Notes: generated by a model from the letters alone, not told the origin. DNA of 64,000 nucleotides from Enterobacter asburiae (GCF_021440515.1 NZ_JAKCMV010000046.1:44284-108283), one strand, 5' to 3'. Counted from the stretch's first letter, positions 40,363-49,528 are shown. Numbers and translations are program-made.

Positions 40363-40475
40363 AGTTATTGTTCTCGTGCGGTTGGATGTGTTGAAGGGAG
40401 TGTAACGTGATTAGGGCGGTTGTGCGATGGAGTGGCGGGAATGGAGGAGGAGAGCGGGCGTGGGTGCCCCTTTAT

Positions 40476-40808
40476 TTAGTCGTAGAGCCATCTACCAGCC
40501 TTTGCAGAATACGCCAGCATTCTTAGCGTTAAAGGTTGTGGTTCAACGTCGTCCTTTCCACAGGTGAATAAGGAGTAGAGGATGAATGTCTCTTCAGGCC
40601 AATATCTGTGAAAGTCAAAATTCGCAGGGTCGACTGCAAATCGTTTGAAATAGTCGTTCATAATGTCGGCGCCTGTTTCGCTCGCCCAAACATAATCGCC
40701 CGTACTCAGGCTGGTCTCAAGACTGACAGGCCATCTCTTTTTCGTAAAAAACGCAGGTTTATTAAAACGCTCGTTATACCAGGAAATGACCTCCTCATCT
40801 GTCACCAT
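40476..40808 (-). CDS. DUF1493 family protein, candidate immunity protein
   Basis: Protein of 110 residues with the DUF1493 look: DEEVISWYNERF at the N-terminus and FDFHRYWPEETF in the middle. It is acidic and cytoplasmic. It is last in a three-gene unit after hcp and a small membrane protein, and its start overlaps the preceding stop by 7 bp. The family's function is unknown. From context (third gene after an orphan hcp and a possible toxin) I infer an immunity or accessory role; this is unproven. Confidence 0.75.
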   Translation of the reverse strand: MVTDEEVISWYNERFNKPAFFTKKRWPVSLETSLSTGDYVWASETGADIMNDYFKRFAVDPANFDFHRYWPEETFILYSLFTCGKDDVEPQPLTLRMLAYSAKAGRWLYD

Positions 40809-41245
40809 AATGTATCTTTTCCTCTGGCAATGGTGTTGTATTTCGCGGTAGCTTTGTAAGCAATCGTAGAAATATCAGCAGCGACAACGAAAACCCCAAT
40901 GATTGGGATCCATCTTCCTACAAATGCCCCCAAATTGGTGACGTAAGTAAATTTCCTTCTTTGGATACTAGAGTTGGTAAATGTTGGCAGGCGTCTGGTT
41001 TCGATGTTCAGCCAATGCCGCAATTGTGAACTGAGTAGAGATGTTCCCGGCGTTGTGCCTCCGGGCTTTGTTCTCGTGCCCAATTCTGGTTGACCGAGCA
41101 AAATGAGTCCTACAGTGAGCAGATCGGTTGTCCCAAATTGTTCAGAGGTTTCATCCACAAATATCCAAAACAGCAGCTCACCAGCGGAAAGATTATAAAA
41201 ACCTTTATAGAAATAGGTTCCATTGAGTTCTTCAACTGTATCCAT
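40802..41245 (-). CDS. Small membrane protein downstream of hcp, candidate type VI effector
   Basis: Protein of 147 residues that I cannot assign to a named family. It contains the hydrophobic stretch TDLLTVGLILLGQP near 40 and a C-terminal glycine-containing helix GAFVGRWIPIIGVFVVAADIS near 105-130. Such GRWIP-type helices occur in small membrane proteins encoded beside hcp or vgrG in enterics. It starts 5 bp after the hcp stop and overlaps the DUF1493 gene. A pore-forming cargo of Hcp is a reasonable guess, not shown. Base composition is more AT-rich than the neighbours. Confidence 0.65.
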   Translation of the reverse strand: MDTVEELNGTYFYKGFYNLSAGELLFWIFVDETSEQFGTTDLLTVGLILLGQPELGTRTKPGGTTPGTSLLSSQLRHWLNIETRRLPTFTNSSIQRRKFTYVTNLGAFVGRWIPIIGVFVVAADISTIAYKATAKYNTIARGKDTLW

Positions 41246-41250
41246 ATTGT

Positions 41251-41736
41251 CTACCCGGTTACTCGCTCATTCCAGGCATCTGTATAACGGATATTACCGT
41301 CAAGATATTGCCAGGTGATTTTTGCGTAGCGCAGCTGGATTTGTTCAAGATGGCCAACATTCGTTACTGTCTTAATGTCATGCATCATAGGAGTAACGGA
41401 AACAATTTTTACTCCTTCGAGTAACATGTTGTAGTACTCAACTTCCTGCCCCGCATCGTTTATCCGATACCATTTGAACTCCGCGCTCTGAAGTGTCTGT
41501 CCAGTGGCAACGGCTTTAAACAGATAAGGTGAAGAGCTATCAAACTCTTTTTCAAACATCAGAGCACCATGCACGCGTGTTCCGGTCAATTTTCCCGTAT
41601 TACCATCGGTGGGTATATAGAGATTATGACTAAACGAGGTCACCTCAATAGAGCCTTCCCGATTATGTACATCAACAGAACCTTTAATGAGAGAGGAACC
41701 ATCATCCCTGAGCCAAAGATACGCGGGAATTGCCAT
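41251..41736 (-). CDS. hcp: Hcp family type VI secretion tube protein (orphan)
   Basis: Protein of 161 residues, typical Hcp length, beginning MAIPAYLWLRDDGSSLIKGSVDVHNREGSIEV, with the family's RVHGALMFEKEFDSSSPYLF and ITWQYLDGN elements. Hcp hexamers build the inner tube of the type VI secretion system and can carry effectors. No other T6SS component lies in the window, so this copy is an orphan that would rely on an apparatus encoded elsewhere. AGGA lies 9 nt before the start. Two small genes follow with 5-bp spacing and a 7-bp overlap. Confidence 0.9.
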   Translation of the reverse strand: MAIPAYLWLRDDGSSLIKGSVDVHNREGSIEVTSFSHNLYIPTDGNTGKLTGTRVHGALMFEKEFDSSSPYLFKAVATGQTLQSAEFKWYRINDAGQEVEYYNMLLEGVKIVSVTPMMHDIKTVTNVGHLEQIQLRYAKITWQYLDGNIRYTDAWNERVTG

Positions 41737-41872
41737 GTTTAAATTTCCTTGTTTTTTATACTGGTATTAAACAAGGAGTCTAATCTCTAATCACTGCTGC
41801 GTAAATAAGCAAATTGCTATAACTCATTGTATATATTGATTAAATTTATATCTATTCACGATTATATAAACA

Positions 41873-41907
41873 AAACCCCGCACCGGAAAACACCGACACG
41901 GGGTTAT
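41873..41907 (-). terminator. Rho-independent terminator of ynfM
   Basis: On the minus strand, arms AACCCCG...CGG and CCGG...CGGGGTT form a long imperfect hairpin followed by TTTTG and further T-rich sequence, shortly after the ynfM stop. Confidence 0.82.
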
Positions 41908-41920
41908 TCAAACCACAAAA

Positions 41921-43174
41921 TTAACGCAGGCGTTTATGCAGCCCAGCCCCCACCAGCAGCGCGGCACACAGCATTAGCGCGATAAACCCGCCGACGCCGT
42001 TCCAGCCGTAGTTATGCCAGAACACGCCGCCGAGCGTCCCGGCGATGCTGGAGCCGAGGTAATAGCTGAACAGGTACAGCGACGACGCCTGGCCTTTGGC
42101 GCGGCGGGCGCGGGGGCCGATCCAGCTGCTGGCGACCGAGTGGGCGGCGAAGAACCCGGCGGAGAAGAGCAGCATTCCGGCAAATATCAGCCACAGGGAG
42201 GAGAAAAGGGTCATCAGCAGGCCGAGAAGCATCACGGCGGTTGAGACCAGCATTACCGGGCCGCGACCGAAGCGTGCGGTCATCGCGCCCGCCTTTGGGG
42301 AGCTCCAGGTGCCGGTGAGATAGGCCACCGACAGCAGGCCGACAAAGGCCTGGCTCAGGTGCCACGGCGAGAGCATCAGACGATAGCCGATATAGTTAAA
42401 CAGCGTCACAAACGAGCCCATCAGCAGGAAGCCGGTCAGAAACAGCAGCGGCAGCCCTTTGTCGCGCCAGTGCAGGCGGAAGTTGATAAACAGGGTTTTA
42501 GGCCGCAGGGAGGTCGGGCGGAAATGGCGCGATTCCGGCAGGATTTTCCAGAACATCAGCGCGGAGGCGAGGGCGAAGCAGCCGATCGCCGCGAGCGCGA
42601 TGCGCCAGTTAAAGAAGTCGGTGAACACGCCGCTCAGCAGGCGTCCGCTCATCCCGCCGATGGAGTTCCCGCTGATGTAAAGCCCCATCGAAAAGGCGAC
42701 AAAGCTGGGGTGGATCTCCTCGCTGAGATAGGTCATCCCGACCGCCGCCACGCCGCTGAGCGACAGGCCAATCAGCGCGCGCATCACCAGAATGCCGTGC
42801 CAGCTGGTCATCAGGGTTGAAAGCAGCGTACAAATGGAGGCAAGCATCAACGCCGTCACCATCACCTGCTTGCGGCCAATGGCGTCAGAAAGTGGCCCGG
42901 TGAAGAGCAGGCCGATAGCCAGCATTCCGGTGGAGATGGAGAGCGAAATACTGCTGCTGGCAGGCGACACGCCAAACTCGTGGGATAAGACGGGCAGGAT
43001 CGGCTGTACGCAATAGAGCAGGGCAAAGGTTGCCAGACCGGCCGAAAAGAGCGCCAGCGTCACGCGCATAAACTGAGGGGTACCACGTTTTATAAACTGA
43101 ACCGGCTGCGGCGCTGCGGGTGAATCATCAATATCGCTGGCCGGATCGATATCGACAGTTGTTGTACGGCTCAC
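41921..43174 (-). CDS. ynfM: MFS transporter YnfM
   Basis: Inner-membrane major facilitator of 417 residues, the same length as E. coli YnfM with an almost identical core (QFIKRGTPQFMRVTLALFSAGLATFALLYCVQPILPVL). Twelve hydrophobic helices are visible, and the MFS loop 2-3 motif reads GPLSDAIGRK. It belongs to the drug/arabinose-efflux-like group; the substrate is unproven. It is divergent from the LysR gene ynfL with 121 bp between starts, suggesting YnfL control. Confidence 0.94.
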   Translation of the reverse strand: MSRTTTVDIDPASDIDDSPAAPQPVQFIKRGTPQFMRVTLALFSAGLATFALLYCVQPILPVLSHEFGVSPASSSISLSISTGMLAIGLLFTGPLSDAIGRKQVMVTALMLASICTLLSTLMTSWHGILVMRALIGLSLSGVAAVGMTYLSEEIHPSFVAFSMGLYISGNSIGGMSGRLLSGVFTDFFNWRIALAAIGCFALASALMFWKILPESRHFRPTSLRPKTLFINFRLHWRDKGLPLLFLTGFLLMGSFVTLFNYIGYRLMLSPWHLSQAFVGLLSVAYLTGTWSSPKAGAMTARFGRGPVMLVSTAVMLLGLLMTLFSSLWLIFAGMLLFSAGFFAAHSVASSWIGPRARRAKGQASSLYLFSYYLGSSIAGTLGGVFWHNYGWNGVGGFIALMLCAALLVGAGLHKRLR

Positions 43175-43295
43175 GCTGTTTCCTTGATTAACATCCCCGT
43201 GATTGGCTGGTGACGGGTATGACCACCTCTTCAGGGTAGGAAATTGTAAATATTCTGTCTAATATATTAATAATCTCAAATGATACTTTAAAAAT

Positions 43296-44201
43296 ATGAA
43301 TATCGAGCTGCGTCATCTTCGTTACTTTATCGCCGTGGCGGAGGAGCTGCATTTTGGTCGCGCCGCCGCGAGGCTGAACATCTCCCAGCCGCCGCTGAGC
43401 CAGCAAATTCAAATTCTGGAGCAGCAGATCGGCGCACGTCTGCTGGCGCGAACCAACCGTAGCGTGAGCCTGACGGCGGCCGGAAGACAATTTCTGGCGG
43501 ACAGTCGGCAAATCCTCAGCATGGTGGATGACGCCGCCGCCAGGGCAGAGCGCCTCTATCTGGGGGAAACCGGCGAGCTGCGCATCGGGTTTACCTCGTC
43601 TGCCCCCTTTATTAGCGCGGTCTCGGCCACGCTGTCGTCGTTTCGCAGCCACTTCCCGGACGTGCATCTCCAGACCCGCGAGATCAACACCCGCGAGCAG
43701 ATCGCGCCGCTCAACGAAGGCACGCTCGATCTGGGGCTGATGCGTAACACGCAGCTGCCGGATACGCTGGCGTGGGAGGTGATCCTGCGCGAGCCGCTGA
43801 TGGCGATGATCCCGCACGATCACCCGCTGGCATCGCGCGCCTCGGTCACTCTCGCCGAGCTGGCGCAGGAGCCGTTCGTGTTTTTCGACCCGCAGGTCGG
43901 CACCGGGCTGTACGACGATATTCTTGGGCTGATGCGCCGCTACGGGCTCACGCCCACTATTACTCAGGCGGTAGGGGAAGCCATGACGATTATCGGCCTG
44001 GTCGCGGCGGGGCTGGGCGTGTCTATTCTTCCGGCCTCCTTTAAGCGCGTTCAGCTGCGCGAAATGCGCTGGCTCACCATTAAAGAGGAGGACGCGGTGT
44101 CCGAAATGTGGCTGGTGTGGTCGAAACATCACGAGCAGAGCCAGGCGGCACAGCGTTTTAAAACACAGCTGATCGCCGCCTCGCGAGAGCGGTTTTTATA
44201 G
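43296..44201 (+). CDS. ynfL: LysR-type transcriptional regulator YnfL
   Basis: LysR regulator of 301 residues (E. coli 297). The N-terminal helix-turn-helix reads FGRAAARLNISQPPLSQQIQILE (about 18-45), followed by an effector domain in two lobes (about 90-290). It starts MNIELRHLRYFIAVAEELHF, typical of the BenM/CatR-like subgroup. It is divergent from ynfM, its likely target, and upstream of mlc on the same strand. Confidence 0.93.
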   Translation: MNIELRHLRYFIAVAEELHFGRAAARLNISQPPLSQQIQILEQQIGARLLARTNRSVSLTAAGRQFLADSRQILSMVDDAAARAERLYLGETGELRIGFTSSAPFISAVSATLSSFRSHFPDVHLQTREINTREQIAPLNEGTLDLGLMRNTQLPDTLAWEVILREPLMAMIPHDHPLASRASVTLAELAQEPFVFFDPQVGTGLYDDILGLMRRYGLTPTITQAVGEAMTIIGLVAAGLGVSILPASFKRVQLREMRWLTIKEEDAVSEMWLVWSKHHEQSQAAQRFKTQLIAASRERFL

Positions 44202-44218
44202 GGAAAAAGGGGCAAAAA

Positions 44219-44234
44219 TGTGCGGTAAATCACA
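44219..44234 (+). promoter_or_regulatory. Putative CRP site upstream of mlc
   Basis: TGTGCGGTAAATCACA matches the CRP consensus TGTGA-N6-TCACA at 9 of 10 positions. It lies about 90 bp upstream of the mlc start. mlc is CRP-regulated in E. coli. Confidence 0.65.
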
Positions 44235-44289
44235 TGGCTAAGTAAATATTTGACGAGCGCCATTGAAGTGCTTCACCATAGCCCACAGT

Positions 44290-44311
44290 TTATTTCGAAG
44301 CTCGAAAATAA
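44290..44311 (+). promoter_or_regulatory. Putative Mlc autoregulatory operator
   Basis: TTATTTCGA, three bases, then TCGAAAATAA form a near-palindrome resembling the NagC/Mlc consensus (TTATTT...AAATAA arms). It ends at the mlc ribosome-binding site AGGGAG (44311-44316), so a bound repressor could block initiation. Mlc represses its own gene in E. coli; the exact site here is inferred. Confidence 0.55.
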
Positions 44312-44322
44312 GGGAGTACGTG

Positions 44323-45543
44323 GTGGTCGCCGACAGTCAGCCAGGGCATATTGATCAGATTAAGCAGACCAACGCCGGTGCGGTTTACCGCCTGATTGAT
44401 CAGCTTGGGCCGGTATCGCGTATCGATCTCTCGCGTCTGGCGCAGCTGGCCCCTGCCAGTATCACCAAAATTGTCCGCGAAATGCTTGAAGCCCATCTGG
44501 TGCAGGAGACTGAAATCCAGGAGCCCGGCAGCCGTGGTCGTCCGGCGGTTGGGCTGGTAGTAGAAACCGAAGCCTGGCACTACCTGTCATTGCGTATCAG
44601 CCGCGGCGAAATCTTCCTGGCCCTGCGCGACCTCAGCAGCAAGCTGGTGGTTGAAGACCGCATGGAGCTGCCGCTCGACGCGGAACAATCCCTTCTCGAC
44701 GCCATTCTGTCCCATATCGATCAGTTCTTTATTCGCCATCAGCAGCGCCTGGAGCGTCTGACCGCCATTGCCATTACCCTGCCGGGCATTATCGACACGG
44801 AAAACGGCATTGTTCACCGGATGCCGTTTTACGAGGGCGTGAAGGAGATGCCGCTGGGCGAGGTGCTGGAAAATCACACCGGCGTACCGGTTTATATTCA
44901 GCATGATATCAGCGCCTGGACGATGGCGGAGGCGCTGTTCGGTGCCTCTCGCGGCGCGCGGGACGTGATTCAGGTGGTTATCGATCATAACGTCGGCGCG
45001 GGCGTGATCACCGACGGGCGCCTGCTCCACGCGGGAAGCAGCAGCCTGGTGGAGATTGGCCATACCCAGGTCGATCCTTACGGCAAACGCTGCTACTGCG
45101 GCAACCACGGCTGTCTGGAAACGATTGCCAGCGTCGAGAGCGTGCTGGAGCTGGCGCAGATCCGCCTCAGCCAGTCGATGAGCTCATCGCTGCACGGTCA
45201 GCCGCTGACGGTGGATTCCCTCTGCGAAGCGGCGCGGCAGGGCGATCTGCTGGCGAAGGACATCATTACCGGTGTCGGTAACAACGTGGGGCGCATTCTC
45301 GCCATCATGGTGAATTTGTTTAACCCGCAAAAGATCCTCATTGGCTCGCCGCTCAGTCAGGCGGCGGAGATCCTCTTCCCGGCCATTTCCGACTGTATTT
45401 CACAGCAGGCGCTTCCCGCCTACAGCAAGAACATTGCGGTTGAAAGCACGCAGTTCTCTAATCAGGGCACGATGGCCGGCGCCGCGCTGGTGAAAGATGC
45501 GATGTACAACGGTTCGTTACTGATCCGACTGCTGCAAGGCTAA
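44323..45543 (+). CDS. mlc: Sugar metabolism global repressor Mlc (ROK family)
   Basis: Repressor of ptsG, manXYZ, malT and ptsHI in E. coli, inactivated by membrane sequestration through dephosphorylated EIICB-Glc. It is 406 residues, identical in length to E. coli Mlc. An N-terminal winged helix (about 15-75) is followed by a ROK domain with the zinc motif CYCGNHGCLE (three Cys) and the upstream His in EIGHTQVDPYG. The start is GTG at 44323, supported by AGGGAG 6 nt upstream and alignment of VVADSQPGHIDQIKQTN with E. coli. An ATG 20 codons upstream is less likely. Confidence 0.96.
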   Translation: MVADSQPGHIDQIKQTNAGAVYRLIDQLGPVSRIDLSRLAQLAPASITKIVREMLEAHLVQETEIQEPGSRGRPAVGLVVETEAWHYLSLRISRGEIFLALRDLSSKLVVEDRMELPLDAEQSLLDAILSHIDQFFIRHQQRLERLTAIAITLPGIIDTENGIVHRMPFYEGVKEMPLGEVLENHTGVPVYIQHDISAWTMAEALFGASRGARDVIQVVIDHNVGAGVITDGRLLHAGSSSLVEIGHTQVDPYGKRCYCGNHGCLETIASVESVLELAQIRLSQSMSSSLHGQPLTVDSLCEAARQGDLLAKDIITGVGNNVGRILAIMVNLFNPQKILIGSPLSQAAEILFPAISDCISQQALPAYSKNIAVESTQFSNQGTMAGAALVKDAMYNGSLLIRLLQG

Positions 45544-45674
45544 CTCATTTCCACAGATGTAAGAAAAATTGCGCTATCTCAAGCCGGGTAGCGTATGCAT
45601 CCCGTAGACTTCCCCCCACTAAATTATTTACCTGGTTTATATTTTTGAAGCATACCCAAGAGGTGGAATGAGTC

Positions 45675-46370
45675 ATGCTTAAGCGTTTCTTTGTAACGGG
45701 TACTGATACCTCTGTCGGCAAGACCGTTGTGTCCCGCGCTTTGCTGCAAGCCCTGGCGGCAAACGGTAAACGTGTAGCAGGGTACAAGCCGGTTGCCAAA
45801 GGCAGTAAAGATACGCCGGAAGGACTGCGCAATAAAGACGCTCTGGTTCTGCAAAGCGTTTCCAGCCTGGCATTACCCTACGAGGCCGTTAACCCTATCG
45901 CGCTGAGCGAAGACGAGAGCAGCGTGGCGCACAGCGGCCTGATTAACTACGGCCTGCTGTCTGACGGGCTGGCAAACCTGAGCAAACAGGTCGATCACGT
46001 TGTGGTTGAAGGCACCGGCGGCTGGCGCAGCCTGATGAACGATTTACGTCCGCTGTCAGAGTGGGTGGTGCAGGAACAGCTGCCGGTGATTATGGTGGTG
46101 GGCATTCAGGAAGGGTGCATCAACCATGCGCTGCTGACGGCGCAGGCCATTGCCAACGACGGCCTGCCGCTGATTGGCTGGGTTGCCAACCGCATCAACC
46201 CGGGTCTGGCCCATTACGCCGAAATCATCGACGTGCTGAGCAAAAAGCTGCCGGGGCCGCTGGTGGGCGAACTGCCTTATCTGCCGCGCGCCGAGCAGCG
46301 CGAGTTAGCGTCCTATATCGATCTCTCTGCTTTCGGCAGTGTGTTGTCCGTAGATGGAGTCCTGGCGTAA
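45675..46370 (+). CDS. ynfK: Putative dethiobiotin synthetase BioD2 (YnfK)
   Basis: ATP-dependent carboxylase-like protein of 231 residues, as E. coli YnfK. The P-loop [16 protein letters not shown] is at residues 8-23, and further BioD motifs include YKPVAKG and [14 protein letters not shown]. BioD makes dethiobiotin from DAPA and carbon dioxide; this second copy's role is uncertain, and the main bioD is elsewhere. AGAGGTGG precedes the start. Its last 66 bp overlap the convergent clcB. Confidence 0.94.
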   Translation: MLKRFFVTGTDTSVGKTVVSRALLQALAANGKRVAGYKPVAKGSKDTPEGLRNKDALVLQSVSSLALPYEAVNPIALSEDESSVAHSGLINYGLLSDGLANLSKQVDHVVVEGTGGWRSLMNDLRPLSEWVVQEQLPVIMVVGIQEGCINHALLTAQAIANDGLPLIGWVANRINPGLAHYAEIIDVLSKKLPGPLVGELPYLPRAEQRELASYIDLSAFGSVLSVDGVLA

Positions 46371-47615
46371 CGTCCGCGACAGCACCGACGCCACCACGCA
46401 CGCAATCAGTAAACCGGGCAGCAGCGCATACTGCCCGGTCATTTCACAGACCATCAGGGCCGACATAATCGGCGCATGGGTGGTCGCCGCCAGCAGCGTC
46501 GCCATGCCCGCCAGCCCCAGTAAAATTGCGGTTTCCGATCCCGGGAACCACAGCGCAAAAACCTGCGCAAATAGCATCCCCGTCGCCATGCCGACAAACA
46601 GCGTGGGCGTAAATACCCCGCCCGGCGCGCCTGAACCGCTGCTCGCCAGCACCGCCAGCAGTTTGCAGATAAACACCCCGGCAATCACCGACAGCAGCGG
46701 CGGCGCGAGCAAAAACGCCTGCACCACGCTGTATCCATTGCCCCAGACCTTAGGCGTCAGGAGCGACAGCAGCCCGACGATCAGCCCGCCAAGCGCAAGC
46801 TGTAACGGCGGCGACAGGCGCAGGCGCAGAAATAGCGCGTGGCTGGCGGTCATCAGCCACATCAGCAGCGGGCCGCAAACGCCCGCCAGCAGCCCTATAC
46901 CCACCAGCAGCGAATAATCCACGCCGCTCAAGGCTTCGCTAAGATGTACCTCATACAGCGTGTCAGCGCCCGGGCTGAGCAGGCGCGTAGTCAGCAGCGC
47001 CACCACCGCGGCAATGACCACCGGGCCCAGCGAAGCCAGCATCAGCGTGCCAAAGAGGATCTCCGCAATGAACAGGCTCCCCGCCAGCGGCGCATGGTAG
47101 GCGCTCGCCATCCCGGCGGCGGCACCGCAGGCGATCCACAGCTTCCATTCCGATTTTGGGGTGAAACGCCGGGCGAAGAACGAGGCCGCCAGCGCCGCCA
47201 GCAGGATCATCGCCCCCTCGCGCCCGATGGCGCTGCCGCTGCCGACCACCAGCAGCGAGGCGAGGGATTTCACCAGGCTTGCGCCGTAGTCGAACCGCCC
47301 GTCGTCCGTTTCCAGCGCTTCCATATAGTCGGTGGGCGCATGGGGGCGCTGCGCGGTCAGGCGCTGCCATCCCCACAGCAACAGCCCCGCCGCCAGGCCG
47401 CCCAGCGCGGGCGTCAGCGCCCGTCGCCATGCGGGTAACGCGGCGGCGGCGTTCACCAGGCTGCCGCTGTCGTTGCTGAGGAACAGCCACTCGAGCAGGT
47501 ACATGCTGTGGCGAAAGAGGGCAACGGCCAGCGCGGCCAGCACGCCGGTCAGGGAGGCAATCAGCAGTCTGCGAAACATCGCGCGGATGTCGGGATAAGC
47601 GTGAAGACGTTGCAT
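46305..47615 (-). CDS. clcB: Voltage-gated ClC-type chloride channel ClcB
   Basis: ClC family membrane protein. The selectivity motifs are visible: [16 protein letters not shown] (GxxxGREGP-like), [15 protein letters not shown] (GxFxP) and the N-terminal [10 protein letters not shown] helix. ClC proteins in enterics assist extreme acid resistance. The open frame gives 436 residues; E. coli ClcB begins at the internal MFRRLL (47576, giving 423 residues), and neither start has a clear ribosome-binding site. Compared with E. coli the C-terminus is a few residues longer and runs 66 bp into the 3' end of ynfK. Confidence 0.93.
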   Translation of the reverse strand: MQRLHAYPDIRAMFRRLLIASLTGVLAALAVALFRHSMYLLEWLFLSNDSGSLVNAAAALPAWRRALTPALGGLAAGLLLWGWQRLTAQRPHAPTDYMEALETDDGRFDYGASLVKSLASLLVVGSGSAIGREGAMILLAALAASFFARRFTPKSEWKLWIACGAAAGMASAYHAPLAGSLFIAEILFGTLMLASLGPVVIAAVVALLTTRLLSPGADTLYEVHLSEALSGVDYSLLVGIGLLAGVCGPLLMWLMTASHALFLRLRLSPPLQLALGGLIVGLLSLLTPKVWGNGYSVVQAFLLAPPLLSVIAGVFICKLLAVLASSGSGAPGGVFTPTLFVGMATGMLFAQVFALWFPGSETAILLGLAGMATLLAATTHAPIMSALMVCEMTGQYALLPGLLIACVVASVLSRTLRQDSIYGQHTAESREIDIGR

Positions 47616-47690
47616 GAGTTACGCGTAAACGGGAAAGATACAATATTGTGGCGGGAAAACGAGGGGTTAGCAAAAGCTATAGGTGTGAAA

Positions 47691-47716
47691 CGGGCCGAAG
47701 CATCGACTTCGGCCCG
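47691..47716 (-). terminator. Terminator of the osmU operon
   Basis: A perfect 10-bp stem (CGGGCCGAAG/CTTCGGCCCG, 6-nt loop) followed by TTT lies about 10 nt beyond the osmV stop on the minus strand. On the plus strand it is followed by GTGGTTTTT, so it may act in both directions. Confidence 0.82.
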
Positions 47717-47724
47717 GTGGTTTT

Positions 47725-48873
47725 TCAGATCTCGCTGTGAATATTCAGCGCACGGCGCGTCCGGCCTGAACTCAGGTACTCGGCAATATAGTCCTGTGAA
47801 ATCTCGCCGTTGTAACGCCCGTCTTCGTCGACAATCGGCATCCAGCTGGTGTTGCTCTCGTACAGGCGAGACAGCACCACGCGCAGGTTGTCTTCGGCTT
47901 TGCCGGTCATGCGGAACGGATGCAGGATATCGGCGCAGGCCCCGCTGGCGTTACGCGCCTCGCGGCGTTTCACGAAGCCCAGCGGTTTGCCGTGCTCGTC
48001 CACCACGGTGATGGCGCGAATGTCGTTGTCGTCCATCATCGCGAACGCCTCCGGAAGGGGAGTCGATTCGCGCACCGTAATGGTCGGCTGTTGGTCGGTC
48101 ACGTCGCCCGCAGAGACCAGCAGCAGACGTTTCAGGGTACGGTCCTGGCCAACAAAGGAGCCGACAAATTCGTTCGCCGGTTTCGCCAGCAGCTCGTCCG
48201 GGCTGGCGCACTGGACGATTTTCCCCTGGCGGAAGACCGCGATTCGGTCGCCGAGCTTCAGGGCTTCATCGATATCGTGGCTCACCAGCATCACCGTTTT
48301 CTTCAGCTTGCGCTGCATCTCCAGGAACTGGTTCTGGATCACCTCGCGGTTGATCGGGTCGACCGCGCCGAAAGGTTCATCCATCAGCAGTACCGGAGGA
48401 TCCGCCGCCAGGGCGCGAATCACGCCGATACGCTGCTGCTGGCCGCCGGACATTTCGCGCGGATAGCGGTTCAAGAACTTATGCGGATCCATCGCCACCA
48501 TATCCATCAGCTCTTCCGCGCGGCTTTTGCAGCGGGCTTTGTCCCAGCCCAGCATGCGCGGCACCACGGTGATGTTCTCTTCGATGGTCATGTTCGGGAA
48601 CAGACCAATCTGCTGGATCACGTAGCCAATGTTGCGGCGCAGGGTCACGGTATCCATCCCGCTGGTGTCTTCGCCGTTAATCAGGATGTTACCGCCGCTC
48701 GGGGTGATAAGGCGGTTGATCATCTTCAGCGTGGTGGTTTTCCCGCAGCCGGACGGGCCAAGCAGGACGCACATTTCCCCTTCGGGCACGTTCAGGTTGA
48801 CGTTGTCGACGGCCTTAAAGGTCTGGCCGTTTTTCTGTGAAAATTGTTTGGTGAGGTTTTCCAGTTTTATCAT
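47725..48873 (-). CDS. osmV: OsmU glycine betaine/choline-O-sulfate ABC transporter ATPase OsmV
   Basis: ATP-binding subunit of 382 residues. The ABC domain (1-240) has Walker A GPSGCGKTT, signature MSGGQQQRIG, Walker B VLLMDEPFG and the His switch SHDIDEA. Two CBS domains (about 255-375), typical of osmoregulatory ABC importers, follow and may sense ionic strength. The start MIKLENLTKQF overlaps the osmW stop by one base (TAATG). The frame extends 25 codons upstream but without a start signal. Homologous to Salmonella STM1491 and E. coli YehX. Confidence 0.92.
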   Translation of the reverse strand: MIKLENLTKQFSQKNGQTFKAVDNVNLNVPEGEMCVLLGPSGCGKTTTLKMINRLITPSGGNILINGEDTSGMDTVTLRRNIGYVIQQIGLFPNMTIEENITVVPRMLGWDKARCKSRAEELMDMVAMDPHKFLNRYPREMSGGQQQRIGVIRALAADPPVLLMDEPFGAVDPINREVIQNQFLEMQRKLKKTVMLVSHDIDEALKLGDRIAVFRQGKIVQCASPDELLAKPANEFVGSFVGQDRTLKRLLLVSAGDVTDQQPTITVRESTPLPEAFAMMDDNDIRAITVVDEHGKPLGFVKRREARNASGACADILHPFRMTGKAEDNLRVVLSRLYESNTSWMPIVDEDGRYNGEISQDYIAEYLSSGRTRRALNIHSEI

Positions 48874-49520
48874 TATCGAATCCCCTTCGGAGTCAGCGCG
48901 ACCTGCAAACGGTGCAGTAACCAGTCGAGCACAATCGCTAAAAGACAAATCATCAGTGCGCCAGCAATCAGCATGCGAATATCGCTGCCGCCAATGCCGT
49001 TCAGCAGGAGCAGACCCAGCCCGCCCGCGCCGATCACGGCCGCAATCGCCATGACGCCAATGTTCATTACCACGGCGGTACGGATCCCGCCGAAAATCAC
49101 CGGCAGCGCCATCGGGATTTCAACCCATCGCAGACGCTGCCAGAAGGTCATGCCGATACCGCGTCCCGCTTCGCGCAGGCCGGGCGGTATGCTGTCGAGC
49201 GCGGTGTGGGTGTTACGCACAATCGGCAGCAGCGAGTATAGAAACACCGCGGTAATGGCGGGCAGGGCGCCAATGCCCTGGCCGACCAGCGAGAACAGCG
49301 GGATCATCAGGCCAAACAGGGCGATAGAAGGAATGGTCAACACGATGGTTGCTACCCCCAGCACCGGGGTTGCGAGCCATTTGTGGCGCACGATTAAAAT
49401 ACCGAGCGGCACGCCGATAATAATCGCCAGCCCCACGGCAAGGGCGACCAGCCACAGGTGTTGCATCGTCAGGGTTAACAGGTAGCCCCAGTTATCAATG
49501 ATGTAGTGAATGGTATCCAT
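48873..49520 (-). CDS. osmW: OsmU ABC transporter permease OsmW
   Basis: Membrane permease of 215 residues with about five or six helices and the binding-protein-dependent permease EAA loop (LREAGRGIGMTFWQRLRWVEIP). It pairs with OsmY to form the channel of the betaine importer. A start at 49520 follows GGAGG. It begins 8 bp after the osmX stop and overlaps osmV by one base. Confidence 0.9.
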   Translation of the reverse strand: MDTIHYIIDNWGYLLTLTMQHLWLVALAVGLAIIIGVPLGILIVRHKWLATPVLGVATIVLTIPSIALFGLMIPLFSLVGQGIGALPAITAVFLYSLLPIVRNTHTALDSIPPGLREAGRGIGMTFWQRLRWVEIPMALPVIFGGIRTAVVMNIGVMAIAAVIGAGGLGLLLLNGIGGSDIRMLIAGALMICLLAIVLDWLLHRLQVALTPKGIR

Positions 49521-49528
49521 GACGCCTC

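Noticed and set aside
38896..40410. 504-codon plus-strand ORF
   Set aside because: It is antisense to the whole M32 carboxypeptidase gene, whose HExxH motif and family length are clear. Long GC-rich genes produce such shadow frames.
43188..44132. 314-codon minus-strand ORF
   Set aside because: Shadow of ynfL, which has an intact LysR helix-turn-helix.
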